Origin: DATJPW01 sp963752855
GTDB taxonomy: Bacteria > Desulfobacterota > Desulfomonilia > Desulfomonilales > Desulfomonilaceae
Assembly: GCA_963752855.1 (NCBI GenBank)
Contig: CAVVZX010000003.1
Location: 62,001-126,000, forward strand
Length of the DNA stretch: 64,000 bases
Direction of reading: 5' to 3'
The translations under genes were made by a program, and so were the position numbers. The stretch's first letter is position 1. Each line of letters starts with the position of its first letter. Under the pieces are notes generated by a model. The model did no database searches, was not told the origin of the DNA, and saw only the letters and a program-made list of their open reading frames with translations. Shown here one piece after another: positions 17,857 to 25,691 of the stretch.

Positions 17857-19929
17857 ATGCTGCAGGTCAGATGCCCGGAATGCGGATACCTCCAAACGCT
17901 ATCCGAAGAAAGATTCTTATCCATATCCGATAATTTTCTCAACTGTCCGCACTGTAACGCCAAGGTCCCAAAGGAATGGACGCCTCAGCAAGAGGAATCA
18001 GTCCCGGAAGAGGTTCGTCACAAGATGCTAGCCTTTTCCAAGCGAATTCTCAACGGTCGAGATGTTCGCCTCGAAGTGGTATACGCCTTGGAATCGCTCG
18101 TGCGCCATTATGGCCCTGCGGAGGGGACCCACAAGGCCCTGGGGATAGGATATGCCCTGGTGGGGGAGCGCCGCAAAGCGGAAGAGTTCCTCACCCAATG
18201 TCTACAAGAGACGCCTGGAGACCCCGAGATACTTCATAGCTTGTTTGGCGTATTACTCGCGCAGAAGAAATTCAGAGACGCTGTGGACGTGGGGGTGACC
18301 CTCTTACAAACCGTAGGCTCGGCTGTTGACGACGAGGATGTGGCCGGACTGGCTATGGCGCTGATTGAAATAGGCGAAAAAGATGACGCCCAGGAGCTGT
18401 TGGATTCACATCCCGGCCTGGATCATCGAAATGCGGCTGTAAAACAGGTTCGTCGTGAGCTGGCGAGAGGATCCGGATCCGGGATTCTGGCGCTTTTCCG
18501 AGCTAGATCGCCGGTGCGATGGCTGAGAGAAGTGGCGCGCAGAGAAAGTGGTTCCAAATTGCCGCCTGCGTCGAAAAGCGCGGTCAAAGAAAGCGCCAAG
18601 AAGGGCGGTCACATTGCGCAACCGGCCAAGACCGACCAGGGGCCCGGAACTCGGAGACCGGTTACTCCTAAGCCGTCAGGAATTCAAGCGCTGGTGGAAT
18701 ATTGGATCTACAGTCCCGGAAATGAGATCCCGAAGTGGCAAGATATCAGAAGCGCGCTCGCGGGCCGGAAATCGCGCCAAGAAGAGACCGAACGCGCTTT
18801 GGTATTTCTGGATTTGTTTATCCAAAATAATTCCCTGGCCGTCGAGTACATCCGCAAGAGTGACGCTAAAGAGTTTTTTGAATATCCCGAAGAAATCATT
18901 CCCCATAATTCCAGAGAAGTAAATGAGGCTGACCGCAGGATTCTTCGGGATTCGACCATGATAGTTCGACTAAAGCTGTCTCTAGTGGATTTCTCAGGAA
19001 CGAGTCATTTGAGTTTCATGGTTCGGTTGGTGGAAGCAGTCCGGTTCTTGACCGGGGGAGTGGTGCAAGACGCTGTATCCCACACTTTGTGGGGCACGGA
19101 AGCCTGGATGAAAATGGTAGAAAATCCCGCCACATTCCCGATAGAATCGCATGTTCAATTTGAAAGCGTGGATGAAGGCCAAGGGCGGCTTTGGCTCCAC
19201 ACGCACGGGATGCAAAAATTCGGTTTGAGTGACATGGAGATGGAGGAAGTCCCGGCTCAATTGGCCCACAGCGGTCGAGCGATGATGGTTCTGGCCGCGC
19301 AGGCCATGCTGTCCATGCGGGATCGCGGAAAAAATCTTCAGCCTCCGCTTGTGATTGCAGGAACACCGTTTCTTTTGGGATTGCAGAAGCGTCCAAGCGA
19401 TGAGGAGGGACATTTCCCGGCAGGAAGTGTCAAATTAATTCCCTACAGCGCAAAGCATGATCCACAAGATCGGGAAACGATCGGGAAAATTCTCGAAGCG
19501 CTTGTCATGTACTTACCGGAAAATCTATGCAGCGGCCCAGGAAAAAGGGAGAGTGAACCAGAAACTACCCCGGAGCCTGATGGTTCGACCGGCTTAAAAC
19601 AAAATCTGCTTAACGCTCACAAGAGAGCCAGACAAGAGCTGTCGATTTTCAAAAGAAGCTTTCAGCAGGCAGGACGCACGGACCCGCGTGTCCACGCGGT
19701 TAAGATCGGTTTTCCGGCGCAGGGTGGACAGCTCGAGTGGATGTGGGTCTCGCTGGACACCTGGCAAGGAGAATTTTTGGCCGGACATGTCGAAAATACC
19801 CCTGTCCTGCGTAAAGACCTAGAAAAAGGAAGCGTGATAAAAATAAGTGAAAGAGAAATTTTTGACTGGGTAATTATGCAGGAAGGCAAAGTGCTTCAGG
19901 GCGGTTACACTGAAAGAAATGTCGGATGA
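17857..19929 (+). CDS. Zinc-ribbon and TPR-like protein of unknown function
   Basis: 690 aa. Residues 1-40 form an N-terminal zinc ribbon with C6/C9 (RCPECGY) and C30/C33 (NCPHCNAKVP), close to the zinc finger/MJ0042-type elements seen in predicted Deltaproteobacterial sensors. Residues about 70-210 are TPR-like helices (RRKAEEFLTQCLQETPGDPE; KKFRDAVDVGVTLL; GEKDDAQELLDSHPG). A basic, Lys/Pro-rich linker (about 225-270) leads to a 400-residue C-terminal region I do not recognise, with no membrane helix. A GGGAGCG site precedes the ATG. No neighbours suggest a role; intact frame. Confidence 0.75.
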   Translation: MLQVRCPECGYLQTLSEERFLSISDNFLNCPHCNAKVPKEWTPQQEESVPEEVRHKMLAFSKRILNGRDVRLEVVYALESLVRHYGPAEGTHKALGIGYALVGERRKAEEFLTQCLQETPGDPEILHSLFGVLLAQKKFRDAVDVGVTLLQTVGSAVDDEDVAGLAMALIEIGEKDDAQELLDSHPGLDHRNAAVKQVRRELARGSGSGILALFRARSPVRWLREVARRESGSKLPPASKSAVKESAKKGGHIAQPAKTDQGPGTRRPVTPKPSGIQALVEYWIYSPGNEIPKWQDIRSALAGRKSRQEETERALVFLDLFIQNNSLAVEYIRKSDAKEFFEYPEEIIPHNSREVNEADRRILRDSTMIVRLKLSLVDFSGTSHLSFMVRLVEAVRFLTGGVVQDAVSHTLWGTEAWMKMVENPATFPIESHVQFESVDEGQGRLWLHTHGMQKFGLSDMEMEEVPAQLAHSGRAMMVLAAQAMLSMRDRGKNLQPPLVIAGTPFLLGLQKRPSDEEGHFPAGSVKLIPYSAKHDPQDRETIGKILEALVMYLPENLCSGPGKRESEPETTPEPDGSTGLKQNLLNAHKRARQELSIFKRSFQQAGRTDPRVHAVKIGFPAQGGQLEWMWVSLDTWQGEFLAGHVENTPVLRKDLEKGSVIKISEREIFDWVIMQEGKVLQGGYTERNVG

Positions 19930-20603
19930 CGCCTCCTGATAGTTATTGAATGACGCTGCTCTTTATCCCATAACCTGGGGCTTGCTCTGTCATTGCGAGG
20001 AGTGAAATCCCGCGTTCCGCGGGAAAGTTTGCTCCCGCTTCTTCGTTTTTGAAAATCGATTGTTTCTTTTGTTCCTCAAGATTCATGGAGTAGCTCCCAC
20101 TAACTCGAGTATAGATCACGTTAGCGTCAGGATTTCAATTCAACGCAGGATCCTGAACGACACCACAACCAAGAAAGTCCCGTTAGGGACGACTGAGAAG
20201 TAATGTTTTTGGAAAAAACGGGCTCAGTCTTCCAGCTGGGACTCGACAACGAATCATTCCCGTCGCAACTACCCAGGAATGAACGGCCGTGAGCTACTGT
20301 CGGCTACGTCGTTGGGGCTCGAGTTGAAGCTCCATCAATCCACATACCTGCATCTTCCCGTCTTTCCCGCATGTGAACGCATCATTACCCTCTCCGGCCT
20401 GCCCCAAATTTTCTGAAAAAAATTTCGCGGGAATCTGGCGGCTAGTCGGTAATGCATTATAGACATTTGAGCGCCGGCCTAAAATCCGGAACCTGTTATT
20501 GAGGCTGTTTATAGACAATTTCCTTCGGCGCTCCTTGACTTCAGAGCAGAAGTGAGTAGACTATAACACTAAGGAATAGGGCTGTTCCGATCAGGATCCA
20601 ATT
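19930..20603. other. Non-coding gap of about 670 bases
   Basis: Contains a partial GTCATTGCGAGGAGTGAAAT repeat near 19989, a TCCCGCG...CGCGGGA dyad directly after it, and the segment GTCCCGTTAGGGACGACTGA near 20180, which looks like another dispersed element. The minus-strand 74-codon frame at 20294-20518 has no family resemblance and no ribosome site, so I do not call it. Upstream control elements for the metal-handling island probably lie at the right end. Confidence 0.5.
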
Positions 20604-21071
20604 TTGAAACGTTCAATCGCTCTTATTGTATGCTTCTGTTTGGTAGGCGTCACTGCCGCTCCGGGATTTGCTTTGCCCTGCTGCTGCAAGAAATTGAGCA
20701 AACCCGCCGTCGCCGAGAAAGCTAACACTTGCTGTAAGAGCAAACCTTCCCTTGATACCCCGTCCCATTCCAATAAAATGCGGTCCTGCTGCGCCCCGGC
20801 ATCGTTGTCGGATTTACGTTCCGATCAATCATGCTGTTCCGGCAATACTATAAAAAAAGACTGCCCAATCTGCCGCTGCCTGGAGCAGATGCAAATTGTG
20901 GCGCTCTCAGGGACTGTAGTCCCCGAAATAAATATCCGAAATTCCCTAGGCATTCCAGTCGTCTCGGTTGTTTTTTCCTGTGCCGAGATAGCCCACATGT
21001 CCGCGCCTGTGGCCGATTCAGATTGCCGCGGCGCCCCCATCGGTCTTCGGACCTGTTCTCTCCGCTGTTAA
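20604..21071 (+). CDS. Secreted cysteine-pair-rich protein, putative metal binder
   Basis: 155 aa, starting at a TTG with AGGA 8 bases upstream. A signal peptide (MKRSIALIVCFCLVGVTAAP) is followed by cysteine groups: CCC at 26-28, CC at 43-44, CC at 62-63, CC at 77-78 and CPICRC at 87-92, in a Lys/Ser-rich matrix. The rest of the protein is less regular. Paired cysteines in an exported protein at the head of a heavy-metal gene island suggest soft-metal binding in the periplasm. I recognise no family. It shares the CC-pair style, but not obvious overall sequence, with the product at 24657-25421. Confidence 0.6.
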   Translation: MKRSIALIVCFCLVGVTAAPGFALPCCCKKLSKPAVAEKANTCCKSKPSLDTPSHSNKMRSCCAPASLSDLRSDQSCCSGNTIKKDCPICRCLEQMQIVALSGTVVPEINIRNSLGIPVVSVVFSCAEIAHMSAPVADSDCRGAPIGLRTCSLRC

Positions 21072-21235
21072 TCTCACCTTTCCAACAATCTTGACTTTTC
21101 TTTCGTAGTTTAACCCGAGCGATTCGGGGGAACTCCGGATCGCGCGCTGTTCCGTTATTACGTATCGATGATTATCTGACAGTTCAACGTCCCGGCAAGG
21201 GTTTGAACGTCATGAGAATTAATAGGAGTAGAAAC

Positions 21236-22151
21236 ATGTCTGCGGAAAGACAGATGAAGAAAATTGATCTTGAAACACTGGACCGGGAAGGTCGCAAGGT
21301 TTCCCTAGGCAAATTGCGCAAGGGAATTATAGCCTTGGTCGTTATTCTGGTCATTGCCGGAGGCGCATACGGGGCCTACCGGCTGGTGGCCGGCGAAGTG
21401 GTGGCATCGCGATTCACAGTGACCAAGATGTACTGCCCGGCCTGTGTCATCACTGTCACAAGAAGTAACTGAAAAGCTGCCCGGCGTTGTGCAGACCGAC
21501 ATAAGCCTGGCCGGCCAGGACGTGACGGTCAAATTCCGAAATAATCGGACCAGCCCCGATCAGATCAAAGGGGCAATAGTCAAGGCCGGCTATCCAACAA
21601 TGTTGGACGGGACTTTTAAGCCTTCCGCCGGTGGAATCGACGATACCGTGGTGGCGAACGTCAACGGGAAACCGATATTCGGAGGGGATATGAAGATACC
21701 CATGACCGTTGATGACCCCAAAGTCTCGCCGATGAATCCGGAATCCGCCTTCTTTTCCGTCGTGGGCAAGGAAATTCTCCTTCAGGCTGCTGACGCCAAA
21801 ACCATCGTCGTTCAGCCGTCCGAAATCGATGAAGAGATCGGAAATATCGCCAAGAAAAAGGGAATTTCGCCTGAAGAATTACTGCAGCAGGTCACTTCCA
21901 AGTTTGGTTCGCGGGAAAAGTACTTACAGATCGTAGCCCAAAGGCTGGCGCTGCGAAAGCTTTTGGACGAGTACGTTGTGCAAGGCGTTCAGGACAAGGA
22001 AGAAAGGACGCGCAAAACGCTCCAATGGGCCGGCGCTCTCTTCAAGGACTCGGACGTGAAAATACTTGATCCATCCATCAAGAACAAGGTGACCACTGTC
22101 GCAGGTCAGGAAGACTGGAAAATCATTCTGGCCGCGTATGGTTTCCGGTGA
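21236..22151 (+). CDS. Membrane-anchored HMA domain protein with SurA-N-like C-terminus (frameshift near 21455)
   Basis: Read across one shift the product is about 305 aa. Residues 30-50 are a membrane helix (GIIALVVILVIAGGAYGAYRL). Then comes a heavy-metal-associated fold: FTVTKMYCPACVIT with the CPAC ligand pair (C67, C70), continuing in the next frame EVTEKLPGVVQTDISL then VTVKFRNNRTSPDQIKGAIV. The C-terminal half (VVANVNGKPI, then EIDEEIGNIAKKKGISPEEL and REKYLQIVAQRLALRKLLDE) resembles the N-terminal chaperone part of SurA/PpiD-type foldases, without a PPIase domain. Start 21236 is chosen for AGGAG 7 bases upstream. Likely passes copper-like ions outside the inner membrane; role inferred. 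Confidence 0.7.
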
Positions 22152-22230
22152 AACTGAATTGAAGAGCTTTTTGCTCCAGTAGCGCAGAAGTCGCAGTTCC
22201 CCAACTATATAAAAGAAAAGGAAAAAGATT

Positions 22231-22720
22231 ATGAAATACAGAAGATTCAATATCCGATTTTTAGCGCCCATCGCCCTGACGGCCTTAGCAATTCTCGTGA
22301 TAATGTTCATCACCGTTCCCGGGGCATTGGCCTGGAATTTCTCTGTGCCTACCCAAGAAGTCAAGCCCTCAAATGGAGTCTTTGCGTTTCCTGTCAGTGG
22401 CTTTCAGGACGGGAAAGCGAAATATTTCCAGTTCAGTCCCGTCGCCTAACCAGAAAATTCGGTTTTTCGTGGTCAAAAGCACCGATGGAGTCATCCGTGC
22501 CGCTTTTGATGCGTGCGACGTCTGTTGGCGCGCAAAGAAAGGTTACGTTCAGCAGGGAAATGAGATGATTTGCGTCAACTGCGGCCTCAAGTTCCGCACC
22601 GACAAGGTCAATGAAGTTACTGGAGGCTGCAATCCTGGCGCCCTGAAGAGGACCGTCCAGGACGGCAACGTAATCATCACTCAGCAAGATGTAATGTCCG
22701 GACTGCGGTTCTTTCAGTAG
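22231..22720 (+). CDS. DUF2318 metal-transport-associated protein (frameshift near 22443)
   Basis: An N-terminal membrane/signal helix (FLAPIALTALAILVIMFITV) precedes VFAFPVSGFQDGKAKYF. After a one-base shift the family core follows: NQKIRFFVVKSTDGVIRAAF, DACDVCWRAKKGYVQQGNEM and ICVNCGLKF, with the CxxC pair and CxxC second pair typical of DUF2318, then CNPGALKR. DUF2318 genes accompany MacB-like ABC permeases and FTR1/P19 iron genes, for example the Campylobacter jejuni P19 locus. Here the ABC genes follow directly (9-base gap), but no FTR1 or P19 is present. Confidence 0.8.
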
Positions 22721-22729
22721 GAGGTTATC

Positions 22730-23889
22730 ATGAAACTTCGCGACATCGCCTTAAATAATCTGCGGCGTAGGAAAGCTAAGGTCTTCTTTCTAGTTGTGGG
22801 TCTGTTGGTCGGAGTCGCCGCTGTTGTAGCGCTCTTGACTACCACCAGCACCTTGGAAGAAGACATTGCTCATAAAATGGATGAGTTCGGGGCAAACATA
22901 ATAATAACTCCCAGGTCCGAGGGATTGTCGCTTACATACGGCGGCTTGAATCTGGGAGGACTCTCATTCGACACGAAAGAAATCTCCCAGGAAGACGTGG
23001 CCAAAATCAGCACAATTGCCATGGCTGCCAATCTCAGGATAATAAGCCCCAAGTTTTTTGCGGTCTTTGAAAAGCAAGATCAAAAAGCTTTAGTCGTGGG
23101 AGTAGATTTCGGCGAAGAGTTGTCGCTGAAGAAGTGGTGGAAAATTAACGGCCAAGCGCCCTCATCCCCTAACGACATCATCCTGGGTAAAGAAGCCGCG
23201 GACCGGTTCTCGTTGAATAGCGGTTCATCCCTGGAAATAAACGGCAAGAAATTCTTCGTGGCAGGGATCCTGGAGCCCACAGGTTCGCAGGATGACAATC
23301 TTTTCTTCATGGCGCTCCCCGTGGCCCAGCACGTTTTCGGTAAACAAGGGAAAATAGGCATGGTCGAGGTAGCGGCTCTTTGCAAGAACTGCCCTATTTC
23401 GGACATAGTTAGTCAGATAGCAGAAAAAATGCCCACAGCGAAGGTTACCGCGGTACAGCAAGTCGTTGCCGGACGCATGGATACCTTGCACAGTTTCCGT
23501 AAATTCTCTCTTGGTATTTCAGGCTTGGTCCTGCTGGTGGGCTCTATGGTCGTTTTTGTAACAATGATGGCCAGCGTAACCGAGCGCACGAGAGAAATCG
23601 GTATATTCAGCGCAATCGGATTCCGAAGGACCCACATAATGAAGATTATTCTGTTGGAAGCCGTTGTCGTGTCACTGTTGGCCGGGATCGCCGGGTATCT
23701 CGTCGGAATCGGAACCACTCAAGTGCTTTGCTCTCATTCCTGACCGAGGAAATGCCCCATTTTTCTATCGATCCTTTTGTGGCTGCGGGAGCGGTCTTTC
23801 TGGCAGTGTTGATAGGCATGTTGGCCTCGATCTACCCCGCCATGACTGCATCCAGGATGGATCCCAGTGAAGCTCTGCGGACTTTATAA
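22730..23889 (+). CDS. MacB/FtsX-type ABC transporter permease (frameshift near 23733)
   Basis: About 386 aa when read across one shift. Helix 1 at residues 16-38 (VFFLVVGLLVGVAAVVALLT), a large periplasmic MacB-type domain, then three C-terminal helices (GISGLVLLVGSMVVFVTMMA; ILLEAVVVSLLAGIAGYLVG; and, in the second frame, VAAGAVFLAVLIGMLASIYP) and the family's end MDPSEALRTL. GGAGG precedes the ATG. MacB-type permeases do not move solutes through a channel but use ATP-driven mechanical force on periplasmic partners. The partners are probably the DUF2318 protein upstream and the ATPase downstream. Confidence 0.85.
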
Positions 23890-23901
23890 GGAGATTGCTC
23901 A

Positions 23902-24594
23902 ATGAGTTACATCGTAGCAAATCAAGTTGTGAAGGAATTCGGCAAAGGTGACGGCAAAGTGACGGCTGTCCGAGGAATCAATCTTTCCATCGAGCAGGGC
24001 GAATTTATATCCATCATGGGAGAATCGGGCGCGGGCAAGAGCACACTGCTTTCCATGTTGGGAGGCCTGCTGAGCCCTACAAACGGCGAAATCCTGATTG
24101 GAGGAATCGACATATACAAACTGAGCACGGACAAACGCGCGGATTTCCGGCGTGAGTTCATGGGCTTTATTTTTCAATCGTTTCAGCTCATTCCTTATTT
24201 GAATGTCCTGGAAAACGTTCAACTCCCATTGGCGGTGACCCACCATTCCGAAGCGGACAAGAAGTCTCTGGCCATGGCGGCCCTGGAGAGGGTCGGTTTG
24301 AAGGACAAGGCCCATCGACTGCCCAACGAGGTCTCCGGAGGCGAGCAGGAACGGGTTGCTATCGCAAGAGCTGTGGTCAACGAGCCGCCCATACTTTTCG
24401 CAGATGAGCCTACCGGAAATCTTGATTCCCGGAACTCTTCGGAAGTGATGAATCTGCTGACACGACTCAACTCGGAGGGTCAGACGATAGTCATGGTGAC
24501 CCACAGCAGGAAGAACGCAGACTACAGCCACAGGCTCGTCGAGGTCGCGGATGGAACGCTTTTGGAGCGCCAAATTATGCGTGCGGTAGTGTGA
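23902..24594 (+). CDS. ABC transporter ATP-binding protein (LolD/MacB class)
   Basis: 230 aa, intact. Walker A is GESGAGKST at residues 40-48, the signature is VSGGEQERVAIARA near 142, and Walker B is ILFADEPTGNLD, followed by MVTHSRKNA (H-loop). It starts 12 bases after the permease stop with AAGGAGA upstream, so the two form one exporter. This class powers extraction or mechanotransmission systems such as LolCDE, MacAB and FtsEX; in this locus it likely serves metal trafficking with the DUF2318 protein. Confidence 0.9.
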   Translation: MSYIVANQVVKEFGKGDGKVTAVRGINLSIEQGEFISIMGESGAGKSTLLSMLGGLLSPTNGEILIGGIDIYKLSTDKRADFRREFMGFIFQSFQLIPYLNVLENVQLPLAVTHHSEADKKSLAMAALERVGLKDKAHRLPNEVSGGEQERVAIARAVVNEPPILFADEPTGNLDSRNSSEVMNLLTRLNSEGQTIVMVTHSRKNADYSHRLVEVADGTLLERQIMRAVV

Positions 24595-24656
24595 ATTAAA
24601 AGGACTGCCACTCAGAGGACAATAACGTCGCCTCTATTTGAACAAGGAGAAATCGT

Positions 24657-25421
24657 ATGAAAACAATAGCTTTAATGAGCTTGGTTATACTGACCGGGCT
24701 GCTCTTAGTCCCCACGAGTCAGGCTGCGCCCAGCTGCTGCGATCCAAACCAGGCCCAAGGCCGACCCGGCATGTTCCCGTCTGCGCCAGGGGTGGGCGGC
24801 GCCTTTCCGGTAGCCCCGAAGAGCCCCTACGTACAGCCTGTGCCGTCAAACTACGCGGGCCACGGCTCCTGGACCTCGGAATATACTGACATCTCAGCCG
24901 TCCGACCACCGTACTACCGTGGGCCGGTCATTCCGGTGCAAGCCATTTCGGTGAATCCGCCGGTTGCTCCCGTGGCCGCCGCTCCCGGGCCGTGCGCATG
25001 CGGTGGCCGATTTGAAGCCGCCGCTCCGGCGCCGAGCGGGAATTGCTGTAGCGGCCGCGGACTCAATGTGCCGAGGCAGGTGGTAATACCTTCTGAGTCA
25101 GCCCCGAGTTGCTGTGCGGGCCGGGTCAACCCCGCCGCGCCCGTCTCGAGTTGCTGCGCCGGCAAGGTCAAGGCCGCAGCGCCTGCTCGAGCACGCCAGG
25201 TCAAGGCAGCCGCTCCGGTCCCGAATTGCTGCGCAGTCGGGCCCAAAACCGCGGGGTCCGTGCCGCAATTTACCAAAGGCGCACGCAACGCGCCGTATTC
25301 ATACTTGCCGTTGCACGCCCAACCCGCGGCAATTCCGGCAGGCTTTCAGTCAAACATGGCTTCCGCAATGCAGGTCCCGTCGAGTGGAGCGCCGGCATTG
25401 CGATTTGGGAGCCTCTGGTAA
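24657..25421 (+). CDS. Secreted Ala/Pro-rich protein with repeated Cys-Cys units
   Basis: 254 aa. A signal peptide (MKTIALMSLVILTGLLLVPT, cleavage near SQAA) precedes an Ala/Pro-rich, low-complexity chain carrying regularly placed Cys pairs: 27-28, CxC at 113/115, 130-131, 152-153, 166-167 and 191-192. Around them are near-repeats SCCAGRVNPAAPV, SCCAGKVKAAAPA and NCCAVGPKTA. The C-terminal 60 residues lack cysteine. AAGGAGA precedes the ATG. No known family comes to mind; the pattern suggests a multi-site soft-metal sponge or chaperone in the periplasm, fed by or feeding the adjoining RND pump. Confidence 0.65.
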   Translation: MKTIALMSLVILTGLLLVPTSQAAPSCCDPNQAQGRPGMFPSAPGVGGAFPVAPKSPYVQPVPSNYAGHGSWTSEYTDISAVRPPYYRGPVIPVQAISVNPPVAPVAAAPGPCACGGRFEAAAPAPSGNCCSGRGLNVPRQVVIPSESAPSCCAGRVNPAAPVSSCCAGKVKAAAPARARQVKAAAPVPNCCAVGPKTAGSVPQFTKGARNAPYSYLPLHAQPAAIPAGFQSNMASAMQVPSSGAPALRFGSLW

Positions 25422-25691
25422 GCAGAAAGAAGTGGTGAAGCATGGTTCACTCCTCGCGGACGAAGTTCGCGAACGGAGCGAACCGCTTCCACAATGAATC
25501 AACATGTAACGAAAGTCCCGGCCGCTGTTGAAGGAAGTATTGACGTTGAACAATCAGAACACAACTTATTCTTGGAGTAGAACTCCCCGGCGCGCCCTCT
25601 TTCCGAAGATTATTTTCCCGCAGACGGTAACCGTTTCCCGAGAATTGGCTCCTGCGGACGTTATCGCCTCTTTGACTGCGAGGTGCAGATC

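Noticed and set aside
20294..20518. 74-codon minus-strand frame in the gap before the metal island
   Set aside because: No ribosome site, no recognisable domain, and composition typical of non-coding DNA.
21472..21474. TGA after the CPAC motif as recoding
   Set aside because: The HMA fold resumes in another frame before this TGA; a one-base shift explains it.
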